A DNA stretch of 64,000 nucleotides, taken from contig CAXOVY010000030.1 of the NCBI GenBank assembly GCA_964213355.1, positions 248,001 through 312,000 on the forward strand, in the 5' to 3' direction. Of this stretch, positions 9,123-17,229 are shown one piece after another. Source of the DNA: JBAXAM01 sp964213355. GTDB taxonomy: Bacteria; Pseudomonadota; Gammaproteobacteria; UBA9339. Numbering within the stretch: the first letter of the stretch is position 1; the number at the start of each line of letters is the position of its first letter. A model generated the notes under the pieces. That model saw only the letters and a program-made list of their open reading frames with translations, was not told where the DNA came from and did not search any database. Position numbers and translations under genes: made by a program.

Positions 9123-9422
9123 GTGGAATTGGCTCATTTAATTGCAGGAATACAAAGTATAACAGTAATAGCTGCGGCTGGTTTAATTGCTATAGCTGCG
9201 TTTGGGACCGCACTTAGTTTCGGAATGCTAGGTGGAAAATTTTTAGAAAGTATAGCGCGCCAACCAGAATTGGCTCCCATGCTAACCATGCGCATGTTTG
9301 TGATGGCAGGTTTAATCGATGCTTTTGCAGCAATTTCAGTAGCAACTGGACTATTGCTTGTTTTTGGTTCAAACCCATTTTTGGTTGCCGTTTTGAGCGC
9401 AGCAACAAAGGTTGGTTCGTAA
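9123..9422 (+). CDS. atpE: F1Fo ATP synthase subunit c
   Basis: 99 residues, a little longer than the E. coli protein (79). It starts at a GTG with GGGGG about 8 bases upstream. Two transmembrane helices flank the polar loop ARQPE (residues 45-49), which contacts the F1 stalk. The proton-carrying carboxylate is D66 (GLIDAFAAI). The glutamine and serine/threonine ligands of sodium-binding c subunits are absent, so a proton-driven ring is expected. Extra C-terminal residues (after about 84) extend past the second helix. Confidence 0.94.
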   Translation: MELAHLIAGIQSITVIAAAGLIAIAAFGTALSFGMLGGKFLESIARQPELAPMLTMRMFVMAGLIDAFAAISVATGLLLVFGSNPFLVAVLSAATKVGS

Positions 9423-9450
9423 TATACTTTATATTTGGACCGGTGTTAGG

Positions 9451-9468
9451 CGCAGGCTTTGGCCTGCG
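9451..9468. repeat. REP-like palindrome between atpE and atpF
   Basis: CGCAGGC and GCCTGCG form a perfect 7-bp stem around TTTG. The same layout and the trailing TTCA recur between atpA and atpG, so this is one member of a dispersed palindromic family. It sits in the atp transcript, 36 bases before the atpF start. Confidence 0.8.
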
Positions 9469-9503
9469 TTCATAAAAAACACCATATCAGGTGTGGAGTA
9501 CTG

Positions 9504-9974
9504 ATGGATATCAATATAACTTTATTTGGCGAAATGCTCACCTTTGCAGTATTGGTTTGGGCAACGATGAAATATATTTGGCCGCCCCTAATAAAAATTA
9601 TGGAGGAAAGGCAAAAAAAGATCGCTGCTGGTTTAGAAGCGGCTCAGCAAGGCCAATATGCTTTAGAAGCGGCACAAAAAAATATAGCTGGGCAATTAAA
9701 TGGAGCTAAAGCCAAGGTGGCCATAATTTTAGACCAAGCTAACCAACAAGCAAATAATTTAATTGAGGAAGGTAGAATAAAAGCGCAAAGTGAATATGCA
9801 AAAATACTAGCTAAGTCCAAGCTTGATATTGAGCAAGAGATAAACAAAACCAAACAGGAATTACAGCAACAAACAGCAAGCTTGGTAATTGCTGCTACGG
9901 AAAAAATATTACAGCAAAAAATTGATACAGCCACACAACAAAAACTAATTAATCAACTAATCACAGAAATCTAA
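9504..9974 (+). CDS. atpF: F1Fo ATP synthase subunit b
   Basis: I start at the ATG at 9504, which has GGAG at 9495-9498 and gives 156 residues, exactly the E. coli length; the frame is open further upstream through the palindrome. One N-terminal transmembrane helix (ITLFGEMLTFAVLVWATMKYIW) anchors the protein. A long charged coiled coil (about residues 30-150) forms the dimeric peripheral stalk. It ends four bases before atpH. Confidence 0.94.
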   Translation: MDINITLFGEMLTFAVLVWATMKYIWPPLIKIMEERQKKIAAGLEAAQQGQYALEAAQKNIAGQLNGAKAKVAIILDQANQQANNLIEEGRIKAQSEYAKILAKSKLDIEQEINKTKQELQQQTASLVIAATEKILQQKIDTATQQKLINQLITEI

Positions 9975-9978
9975 GCTC

Positions 9979-10503
9979 ATGACCATAGATTTGACCGCTG
10001 CCAGGCCGTACGCTAAAGCAATTTTTGCTCTGGCTTTGCGTGACCGACAATTTTACGAGTGGCAAAATGCATTGAATACATTGGCAACTGTGACAACTGA
10101 GTGCAAAAAAAGATTTTTACTAAACAACCCTAGGGTTGGGCGTAAACAAGAATTAGAGTTTTTTAGTGGTACCTCGGAAGATTTTCCGGTGGCTTATAAT
10201 TTGGTGCGGGTTTTAGCAGAGCGCAAAAACATAGGAATATTGCCTGATATAGCAGCTAGTTATAAGCAGCTGCTTTTTGAACACGAAAAAATACTGGAAG
10301 CAAAGGTAGTAACAGCATGCGAGCTTAGTACTGTTCAAAAAGAACAATTAGTAAAAGCATTACAGGAGCGTACTCAGCATCAAATCCTATTACAATGCCA
10401 AATTGATACCACGCTAATTGGCGGTGCTGTAGTTTATGTGGATGGCCAAGTAATTGATGGATCAATTAAGGGGATGTTACAACGTTTAAAACAAAGTCTA
10501 TAA
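9979..10503 (+). CDS. atpH: F1Fo ATP synthase subunit delta
   Basis: 174 residues (E. coli 177). It links the top of F1 to the b-subunit stalk. The N-terminal ARPYAKAIFALA helix and the C-terminal IGGAVVYVDGQVIDGSIKGMLQRL block are the family signatures. It lies in the standard place between atpF and atpA. Confidence 0.94.
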   Translation: MTIDLTAARPYAKAIFALALRDRQFYEWQNALNTLATVTTECKKRFLLNNPRVGRKQELEFFSGTSEDFPVAYNLVRVLAERKNIGILPDIAASYKQLLFEHEKILEAKVVTACELSTVQKEQLVKALQERTQHQILLQCQIDTTLIGGAVVYVDGQVIDGSIKGMLQRLKQSL

Positions 10504-10516
10504 TTAAAGAGTGTTT

Positions 10517-12061
10517 ATGCTAAACCCAGTTGAAATTAGTGAAATAATAAAACAGCGGATCGAACAGTTAGACTTAAAAATCACAAGCCAAAAAGAAGGA
10601 ACAATTTTAAATATTAAAGATGGTATTGTTCAAATTTATGGTCTTGCTGATGCTATGCTCGGAGAAATGTTACAGTTTGCAGATAATACCTATGGTATGG
10701 CGCTTAATTTAGAGCGAGATACTATAGGTGCAGTAGTGCTCGGAGCTTATGAAAATTTATGTGAAGGACAAACGGTAAAATGTACCGGCCGAGTATTATC
10801 CGTACCCGTGGGTGAGGCATTGCTTGGACGTGTAGTAAATGCTTTAGGCGCCCCAATTGATGGCAAAGATCCTATTAAGGTTCAAGAATTTTCACCAATT
10901 GAAAAAGTTGCACCAGGCGTTATTACCAGACAACCAGTTGACCAACCGCTACAAACCGGGATTAAAGCAATTGACACCATGGTGCCAATTGGTCGGGGAC
11001 AACGAGAGCTAATTATTGGTGATCGTCAAACTGGAAAAACTGCAATTGCAATCGATGCTATAATCAATCAAAAAGATACTGGAGTAAAATGTATTTATGT
11101 GGCAATTGGCCAAAAAACTTCGGCACTTGCTAACATTATGTACAAACTCGAAGAACACGACGCAATGAAACATACCATTATTGTTGCTGCGACTGCTGCT
11201 GATTCTGCTGCGCAACAGTATATTGCTCCTTATGCTGGTTGTGCTATGGGTGAATATTTTCGTGATCGCGGTGAAGATGCATTAATTATTTATGATGATT
11301 TAACTAAGCATGCTTGGGCCTACCGGCAAATATCCTTGTTATTACGGAGGCCACCTGGACGTGAAGCCTATCCGGGAGATGTTTTTTATTTACATTCACG
11401 CTTATTGGAGCGGGCTGCCAGAGTAAATACATCTTATATAGAAAGAATTACTCAAGGTAAAATCAAAGGCAAAACTGGTTCACTCACCGCATTGCCTATT
11501 ATTGAAACCCAGGCTGGAGATGTCTCTGCTTTTATTCCAACCAATGTTATTTCGATCACGGATGGACAAATTTTCTTAGAAACGGATTTGTTTAATGCCG
11601 GGATTAGGCCGGCAATTAACGCTGGTTTATCCGTATCGCGCGTTGGTAGCGCAGCTCAAACAAAGATTATTAAGAAATTAGGTGGCGGTTTGCGTTTGGC
11701 TTTGGCGCAGTATCGTGAATTAGAAGCGTTTGCCCAATTTGCTTCGGAATTGGATGATACTACTCGGAAACAACTCGAACATGGGCAACGTGCTGTAGAA
11801 ATTTTAAAACAATTAAGATTCGTTCCGCTAACAGTTGCAGAAATGGCAATCAGTTTATTTTTAGTTGAACAAAACCTACTCCATGATATTCCGTTAAATA
11901 AAGTAGTTGAGTTTGAAAAACAAATACATAATTATTTTCACGAAAAGCATGAGAATGTTCTCGATGAGATTAATCAACAGCCAATTTATACTGATGTTAT
12001 CGAACAAAAATTACGGCAAATAATTTTAGAGTTTAAACGGGGTTTTTTACAAATTATATAA
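10517..12061 (+). CDS. atpA: F1Fo ATP synthase subunit alpha
   Basis: 514 residues (E. coli 513). I take the ATG at 10517, after AAAGAG; an in-frame GTG six bases earlier is the alternative. The P-loop GDRQTGKT has its lysine at 174. The conserved PGREAYPGDVFYLHSRLLERAAR block and the arginine finger region (SVSRVGSAAQ) are intact. Alpha binds nucleotide without catalysis and supplies the arginine finger to beta. Close similarity to enterobacterial alpha runs almost end to end. Confidence 0.96.
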   Translation: MLNPVEISEIIKQRIEQLDLKITSQKEGTILNIKDGIVQIYGLADAMLGEMLQFADNTYGMALNLERDTIGAVVLGAYENLCEGQTVKCTGRVLSVPVGEALLGRVVNALGAPIDGKDPIKVQEFSPIEKVAPGVITRQPVDQPLQTGIKAIDTMVPIGRGQRELIIGDRQTGKTAIAIDAIINQKDTGVKCIYVAIGQKTSALANIMYKLEEHDAMKHTIIVAATAADSAAQQYIAPYAGCAMGEYFRDRGEDALIIYDDLTKHAWAYRQISLLLRRPPGREAYPGDVFYLHSRLLERAARVNTSYIERITQGKIKGKTGSLTALPIIETQAGDVSAFIPTNVISITDGQIFLETDLFNAGIRPAINAGLSVSRVGSAAQTKIIKKLGGGLRLALAQYRELEAFAQFASELDDTTRKQLEHGQRAVEILKQLRFVPLTVAEMAISLFLVEQNLLHDIPLNKVVEFEKQIHNYFHEKHENVLDEINQQPIYTDVIEQKLRQIILEFKRGFLQII

Positions 12062-12081
12062 TATACATTATTTCAGGATTT

Positions 12082-12156
12082 GGTAGCCGCAAGCTTTAGC
12101 TTGCGTTCAATAATATGGCACGGACTTGGCAATGCAGGCTAAAGCCTGCACCTACC
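12082..12156. repeat. Pair of REP-like palindromes (BIME-like) between atpA and atpG
   Basis: Two hairpins lie in inverted orientation: CGCAAGC-TTTA-GCTTGCG (12088-12105) and TGCAGGC-TAAA-GCCTGCA (12133-12150). The flanks GGTAG (12082-12086) and CTACC (12152-12156) are also complementary, so the whole unit can fold into one structure. The left arm (TAAAGCTTGCGGC in reverse complement) recurs at 17114-17126. It occupies most of the 130-bp atpA-atpG gap. Confidence 0.85.
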
Positions 12157-12191
12157 GGGTTTATACAACAAAAACTAGATGCTTTCTTAAA

Positions 12192-13052
12192 ATGACATCA
12201 CCTAAAGAAATTAAAAACCAAGTTTTAAGTATTAAAAAGATACAAAAAATCACTGACGCCATGCAAAAAGTTGCGGCCAGTAAGATGCGTCGGGCGCACC
12301 AAAAAATGGAAAGCTCGATGCCCTATGCAATAAAAATTTGCGAAGTTGTAAAGCATGTTGCAAACAGCAATACTGAATATCACCATCCATATTTACAAGT
12401 ACGCGATCAGATAAGTCGCGTGGGTTATATTGTGGTCTCTACGGATCGTGGTTTGTGTGGTGGCCTAAACATTAATCTTTTTAAACTGGTGCTGGAACAT
12501 GCACAGCAATTTCAGAAAGATGGTGTTGCGGTTGATTGGTGTTTGTTTGGTGGAAAAGTTGAAGGTTTTTTCCATGCACTTACTGCCAACGTGGTAGCGC
12601 ATGTGTCCAACTTAGGAGAATCACCCCAAATTGTCGATTTGGTTGGTAGTATTAAAGTTATGCTTGATGCTTATAAGAATGAACAACTAGATAGATTATT
12701 TATAGCACATAATGAATTTATTAATACTATGGTGCAGAGGCCAGTGGTTGTACAGCTTTTGCCCTTGCCTAAGACGGATAGCAAGGCAAAGTATCAATGG
12801 GATTATATTTATGAGCCTGAACCAGAATTGTTATTAAATGTTTTAATGATTCGTTATGCTGAAACTCAGGTATATCAAGCAGTGGTTGATAACATTGCTT
12901 GCGAACAAGTTGCGCGCATGATGGCGATGCAAAACGCCACTAATAACGCAAAAGAATTAATTGAAGATTTACAGTTGATGTATAACAAAGCTAGGCAAGC
13001 GGCAATTACGCAGGAAATTGCCGAGATTATTGGGGGAGCGGAGGCTGTTTGA
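12192..13052 (+). CDS. atpG: F1Fo ATP synthase subunit gamma
   Basis: The ATG at 12192 gives 286 residues starting MTSPKEIKNQVLSI, matching E. coli gamma (287). The frame is open upstream, but that part is the palindromic repeat. Gamma is the rotating central shaft: N- and C-terminal helices form the coiled coil (QKITDAMQKVAASKMRRA; YNKARQAAITQEIAEIIGGAEAV), with VVSTDRGLCGGLNINLFK in between. No good Shine-Dalgarno is visible before the ATG, so initiation may be weak or coupled. Confidence 0.94.
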   Translation: MTSPKEIKNQVLSIKKIQKITDAMQKVAASKMRRAHQKMESSMPYAIKICEVVKHVANSNTEYHHPYLQVRDQISRVGYIVVSTDRGLCGGLNINLFKLVLEHAQQFQKDGVAVDWCLFGGKVEGFFHALTANVVAHVSNLGESPQIVDLVGSIKVMLDAYKNEQLDRLFIAHNEFINTMVQRPVVVQLLPLPKTDSKAKYQWDYIYEPEPELLLNVLMIRYAETQVYQAVVDNIACEQVARMMAMQNATNNAKELIEDLQLMYNKARQAAITQEIAEIIGGAEAV

Positions 13053-13071
13053 TGTTTGATGAGGATAACAT

Positions 13072-14451
13072 ATGCAATCTGGAAAAATAATTTCAGTAAT
13101 TGGCGCAGTAGTAGATGTCGAATTTCCATCTCAAGCTGTGCCCAAAATTTATGATGCTTTAAAAATTGATGCTACCGGATTAATTTTGGAAACCCAGCAA
13201 CAATTAAGTGATGGTATTGTTCGTACCATTGCTATGGGTTCTACTGATGGACTACGTCGCAACTTAACCGTAACCAATACTAACAAACCCATCTTAGTTC
13301 CGGTGGGCAAAGCAACTCTTGGTAGGATTATGGATGTCTTAGGCAATCCAATTGATGAACGAGGACCAATCAATGCTGAATATTTTTTACCAATCCATCG
13401 CCTGCCGCCTTCTTTTGTTGAACAATCAGGCAGTGTAATGTTACTTGAAACTGGAATTAAAATTATTGATTTACTTTGTCCATTTGCTAAAGGTGGTAAG
13501 GTTGGTTTGTTTGGTGGCGCTGGTGTTGGCAAAACCGTTAGTATTATGGAACTGATTCGTAATATAGCAATTGAGCATAAGGGTTATTCAGTGTTTGCTG
13601 GGGTGGGTGAACGCACCCGCGAAGGTAATGATTTTTATCATGAAATGAAAATCTCCAACGTACTTGATAAAGTATCTTTGGTTTATGGCCAAATGAATGA
13701 GCCGCCAGGAAATCGCCTACGTATTGCCTTGTCAGGATTGACGGTTGCTGAACATTTTCGTGAAGAAGGTTGCGACGTATTGTTTTTTATTGATAACATT
13801 TATCGCTACACTTTAGCAGGGGTTGAAGTGTCAGCATTGCTTGGTCGCATGCCTTCAGCCGTTGGTTATCAACCAACTTTAGCCGAAGAAATGGGTATGT
13901 TGCAGGAAAGAATTACTTCGACCAAAACCGGATCAATTACTTCAATCCAAGCAATTTATGTACCTGCAGATGATTTAACCGATCCCTCGCCAGTAACAAC
14001 TTTTGCCCATTTAGATGCAACTATTGTGTTGTCGCGGCAAATTGTTGAACTTGGAATATTTCCTGCTGTTGATCCACTGGCCTCAAATAGTCGTCAATTA
14101 GAGCCTTCAATTGTCGGGTATGAGCATTATGATACTGCGCGAGCAGTACAAAGCACGTTGCAACGTTATAAAGAGTTGCGTGATATTATAGCCATTCTTG
14201 GAATGGATGAGCTCTCAGTAGAGGATAAGTTAACGGTCGGTCGTGCCCGCAAAATACAAAGATTTTTTTCACAACCATTTTTTGTGGCTGAAGTATTTAG
14301 TAGTCAAGCGGGAAGATATGTTCCACTAAAAGAAACAATTCGTGGCTTCAAAGGAATTTTAGCTGGTGAATATGATCATTTACCGGAACAAGCTTTCCTG
14401 TACATTGGTAGCATTGATGAGGCAGTGGAAAAAGCAAAAACGATGAAGTAG
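13072..14451 (+). CDS. atpD: F1Fo ATP synthase subunit beta
   Basis: 459 residues (E. coli 460). It is the catalytic subunit. The P-loop GGAGVGKT has its lysine at 154, GERTREGND carries the catalytic glutamate, and FFIDNIYRYTLAG is the Walker B region. The LPEQAF near the C terminus belongs to the region that contacts the central stalk. Near-identity with enterobacterial beta over the DNIYRYTLAG to DDLTDPSP stretch is the clearest taxonomic signal in this operon. Confidence 0.97.
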   Translation: MQSGKIISVIGAVVDVEFPSQAVPKIYDALKIDATGLILETQQQLSDGIVRTIAMGSTDGLRRNLTVTNTNKPILVPVGKATLGRIMDVLGNPIDERGPINAEYFLPIHRLPPSFVEQSGSVMLLETGIKIIDLLCPFAKGGKVGLFGGAGVGKTVSIMELIRNIAIEHKGYSVFAGVGERTREGNDFYHEMKISNVLDKVSLVYGQMNEPPGNRLRIALSGLTVAEHFREEGCDVLFFIDNIYRYTLAGVEVSALLGRMPSAVGYQPTLAEEMGMLQERITSTKTGSITSIQAIYVPADDLTDPSPVTTFAHLDATIVLSRQIVELGIFPAVDPLASNSRQLEPSIVGYEHYDTARAVQSTLQRYKELRDIIAILGMDELSVEDKLTVGRARKIQRFFSQPFFVAEVFSSQAGRYVPLKETIRGFKGILAGEYDHLPEQAFLYIGSIDEAVEKAKTMK

Positions 14452-14455
14452 CCAT

Positions 14456-14878
14456 ATGACAACCACTACAATTCAACTTGATATAGCTAGTCTTGAAGCC
14501 AACATTTTTTCTGGTTTGGTTAAAATGGTTGTGGTTACGGGAGAAATGGGAGAACTAGGAATTTTACCGGGACATACGCAGCTTTTAACCTCAATTAAGC
14601 CAGGACAAATTCGTATTGCTTTGCCTGAAAATATCCAAGAGGTTTATTATGTTTCCGGAGGAATTTTAGAAGTTCAACCCTATGTTATAACGATTTTGGC
14701 CGATACCGTGATGCGTGCCGCTGATCTGGATGAAGCCGCAGCAATCGCTTCGCGTGAAAACGCTGAGCGACTACTCGCCGATAAAAAAGCCGCAGTTGAA
14801 TTTACTGGGGTATTAGCTCAGTTAGCACAAGCGGTAGCACAGCTGCGCACAATAAAAATAGCACATAAGGAAAAATAA
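14456..14878 (+). CDS. atpC: F1Fo ATP synthase subunit epsilon
   Basis: 140 residues (E. coli 139). An N-terminal beta-sandwich (GEMGELGILPGHTQLLTSIKPGQIRI) packs on gamma and the c-ring. A C-terminal helical hairpin (ENAERLLADKKAA and onward) can act as a latch that inhibits ATP hydrolysis. Its start is four bases after the atpD stop and it is the last atp gene of the operon. Confidence 0.94.
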   Translation: MTTTTIQLDIASLEANIFSGLVKMVVVTGEMGELGILPGHTQLLTSIKPGQIRIALPENIQEVYYVSGGILEVQPYVITILADTVMRAADLDEAAAIASRENAERLLADKKAAVEFTGVLAQLAQAVAQLRTIKIAHKEK

Positions 14879-14882
14879 TCAT

Positions 14883-16247
14883 ATGTCTTTACATATTGTC
14901 ATTCTCGCCGCCGGTAAAGGCACTAGAATGTGCTCACACCTACCTAAGGTTTTACATAAACTTAGTGGCAAACCGCTGCTGGAATATGTAATAAAAACTG
15001 CATACAGCTTACATCCCCAAAAAATTCATGTTGTTTATGGAGAGGGTGGTTCTTTAGTGCGCGCGCATTTGCAGCAATACGATGTTAATTGGATTGAACA
15101 AGCAAAACAATTGGGTACTGGCCATGCCGTAATGCAAGCCCTGCCATTTATTGAACATGCCACCCAAATTTTGATTTTATATGGTGACGCACCACTGGTT
15201 GCAGCTACAACTTTAACGCAACTAGTTCAAGGAATGCCTCAAGATGGTATGAATTTACTTACGGCTGAGTTTTTCGATCCTTCTGGTTTAGGTCGCATTA
15301 TACGTGATGATTTAGGTGCAATTAAAGCCATCATTGAGCACAAAGACGCTTCACCATTGCAATTGCATATTAGAGAAATTAATAGCGGGATTATGGTAAC
15401 CACATCGGAAATATTGCGTGATTATTTACCTCGGCTAGGTCAACATAATGCGAAAGGTGAATATTATTTGACCGATATTGTTGCTATGTTGGTTGGCGAT
15501 AGCTTGCCTGTAAATAGCTTGTTAGTAACGAATCCAGCAGAAGTAATGGGCATTAATGATAGACAGCAGCTGGCAGAGCTAGAACGTCAACATCAAAAAA
15601 ACATTGCTGCCGGGTTAATGCGCCGGGGATTAACTTTACTGGATCCAGCAAGATTTGATGTGCGGGGCGATTTAATTGTTGCCAGTGATGTTGTGATTGA
15701 TGTTAATGTTGTGATTGAGGGAAAGGTTTCTATTGGTGCCAACACTATTATTGGCCCAAATAATGTTTTAAAAAATACTTGTATTGGCGAAAATGTAGTT
15801 ATTAAAGCTAATTGCGTGATTGAAGATGCAACTATCGCCAATGACTGTATTATTGGTCCATTCGCACGTATTCGCCCTGGTACGCATCTAGAAAAAGGCG
15901 CGCATATAGGAAACTTTGTTGAAACTAAAAACACTAAAGTTGGTATAAAAAGCAAAGCCAACCATTTAAGTTATCTGGGCGATACAATAATCGGTGATAA
16001 TGTTAATGTTGGTGCCGGTACAATTACTTGTAATTATGATGGGGTCAACAAACACCAAACTATAATTGAAAGCGGCGTATTTATTGGTTCAAACACTTCT
16101 CTAGTGGCTCCGGTGAAGATTGGGAGAAACGCAACTATTGGAGCGGGTTCAGTTATCACCGAAGATACGCCCGCAGAAAAATTAACTATTGCGCGGGTCA
16201 AACAAGTAACGATAGAAAACTGGAAAAGAAAAAATAAGAAAATATAA
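14883..16247 (+). CDS. glmU: Bifunctional UDP-GlcNAc pyrophosphorylase / GlcN-1-P acetyltransferase
   Basis: 454 residues (E. coli 456). The N-terminal half is a nucleotidyltransferase (LAAGKGTRM at residues 7-15, then EQAKQLGTGHAV and YGDAPL). The C-terminal half is a left-handed beta-helix of hexapeptide repeats (from about 250) with the acetyl-CoA site near NVGAGTITCNYDG. It makes UDP-GlcNAc for peptidoglycan and lipopolysaccharide. glmU directly after atpC is the usual gammaproteobacterial order; the spacing of four bases suggests co-transcription. Confidence 0.95.
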   Translation: MSLHIVILAAGKGTRMCSHLPKVLHKLSGKPLLEYVIKTAYSLHPQKIHVVYGEGGSLVRAHLQQYDVNWIEQAKQLGTGHAVMQALPFIEHATQILILYGDAPLVAATTLTQLVQGMPQDGMNLLTAEFFDPSGLGRIIRDDLGAIKAIIEHKDASPLQLHIREINSGIMVTTSEILRDYLPRLGQHNAKGEYYLTDIVAMLVGDSLPVNSLLVTNPAEVMGINDRQQLAELERQHQKNIAAGLMRRGLTLLDPARFDVRGDLIVASDVVIDVNVVIEGKVSIGANTIIGPNNVLKNTCIGENVVIKANCVIEDATIANDCIIGPFARIRPGTHLEKGAHIGNFVETKNTKVGIKSKANHLSYLGDTIIGDNVNVGAGTITCNYDGVNKHQTIIESGVFIGSNTSLVAPVKIGRNATIGAGSVITEDTPAEKLTIARVKQVTIENWKRKNKKI

Positions 16248-16272
16248 ATAATACCTTTTACGGAGTGTTTTT

Positions 16273-16734
16273 ATGTCGTCATATATCCAAAAAACTTTAC
16301 TACCTGAAGAAAAAATTTTGTATTATACGAAACCACATTATGTGGTTTTCTACCCAGTGCTGTTATGGTTGGTTTTTGCTGCGTGGTTTTTAACTAGTAG
16401 CATTGTTCCTAAGTTATTTGGTCATTTGTTGATGCTAATGGGTCTGTTTAGCTGTATTGGCGAATTAATTGCTTATAATTGTTCTGAATATGTGATAACC
16501 GACAAACGCATAATTATGAAAGTTGGTTTTATTCGCAGAAGATCACTTGAATTATTTATAGACCGTATTGAAGGTGTCTATGTTGAACAAAGTATTATTG
16601 GTCGAATTCTTGGTTTTGGTACGGTAATTGTTGGTGGTATCGGTGGCACTAAAGACACCTTCTTTTATATTCCCAATCCAATTGAATTTCGCAATAAAAT
16701 GCAGCAACAAATACAGATAATAACTAAACGCTAA
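16273..16734 (+). CDS. Membrane-anchored bacterial PH domain protein (YdbS-like)
   Basis: 153 residues. Two hydrophobic segments (about 25-43 and 46-66) are followed by a bacterial PH domain (YVITDKRIIMKVGFIRRRSLELFIDRIEGVYVEQSIIGRILGFGTV). The LFIDRIEGV...GRILGFGTV pattern is typical of the bPH_2 family. The ribosome-binding site lies in TTTTACGGAGTG, which resembles the end of the palindromic repeat found before lpd. The function of these proteins is generally unknown. Confidence 0.75.
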   Translation: MSSYIQKTLLPEEKILYYTKPHYVVFYPVLLWLVFAAWFLTSSIVPKLFGHLLMLMGLFSCIGELIAYNCSEYVITDKRIIMKVGFIRRRSLELFIDRIEGVYVEQSIIGRILGFGTVIVGGIGGTKDTFFYIPNPIEFRNKMQQQIQIITKR

Positions 16735-16770
16735 TATGTATGTGAAATCAATAATATAGGAGATACGAGC

Positions 16771-16980
16771 ATGCGTGAATTAAGTGTGAGTGAGATAAAT
16801 TTAATTACCGGAGGCAACTGCGAATGTTTTTGTGATATTTGGGCAGATGAAGAACCTAAATGCAAAGGTCGTTGGATTCTGCAACATATAAGAAATATGG
16901 TAAATTCCAAAGCATGCGAGGATTATTGCGGTGGTGTTTCGATGTATTGTGGAGTAGTCACTTGCGTTAATACAGGTTAA
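16771..16980 (+). CDS. Cys-rich peptide with double-glycine (bacteriocin-type) leader
   Basis: 69 residues with GGAG upstream. The first 15 residues (MRELSVSEINLITGG) are a textbook double-glycine leader: charged start, LSxSEIxxITGG, cleavage after G14-G15. The predicted 54-residue mature peptide has eight cysteines (17, 19, 21, 31, 49, 53, 60, 65), enough for four disulfides, and a GG near residue 54. Such leaders are normally cut by a C39-peptidase ABC exporter, but none is encoded in this window and no immunity gene is evident. It may be a bacteriocin/microcin or a secreted effector peptide; the mature part resembles nothing I recognise. Confidence 0.6.
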   Translation: MRELSVSEINLITGGNCECFCDIWADEEPKCKGRWILQHIRNMVNSKACEDYCGGVSMYCGVVTCVNTG

Positions 16981-16987
16981 AGCTCAA

Positions 16988-17107
16988 TCCATTACCCACA
17001 AATATGGTGAACATTACTTATGGAAGCAAAGTAAAACTAAATTATTAAGCTCTGAAAGAGCGTGATAATGAGTTTATGAAGTGACAGCCATGCTTGTGGG
17101 TAATGGA
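16988..17107. repeat. 120-bp inverted-repeat unit, possibly a structured RNA or MITE-like element
   Basis: TCCATTACCCACAA (16988-17001) is perfectly complementary to TTGTGGGTAATGGA (17094-17107). Inside is a small hairpin GCTCT-GAA-AGAGC near 17049-17061. A 22-bp part of the left arm (16990-17011) recurs with one mismatch, inverted, at 31764-31785. The unit follows the Cys-rich peptide gene directly, so it could be its 3' UTR structure. Confidence 0.6.
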
Positions 17108-17152
17108 CAGGGTTAAAGCTTGCGGCTTAGATTGAAAAATAAAAACAATAGT

Positions 17153-17183
17153 AAAAAAACACGGTGATATAAGGTGTTTTTTT
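17153..17183. terminator. Bidirectional hairpin terminator upstream of comF
   Basis: AAAAAAACAC (17153-17162) pairs with GTGTTTTTTT (17174-17183) across an 11-base loop. The A-run and T-run on the two sides would let it work for either strand. It separates the peptide gene and its repeat from comF. Confidence 0.5.
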
Positions 17184-17229
17184 CTGCTAGATTGCTGGTT
17201 TTTGAACTCCAAGAAAGTCAGCAATCAAA

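Noticed and set aside
9123..9422. Sodium-driven ATP synthase
   Set aside because: Subunit c has D66 followed by alanine and lacks the glutamine and serine/threonine ligands of sodium-binding c-rings.
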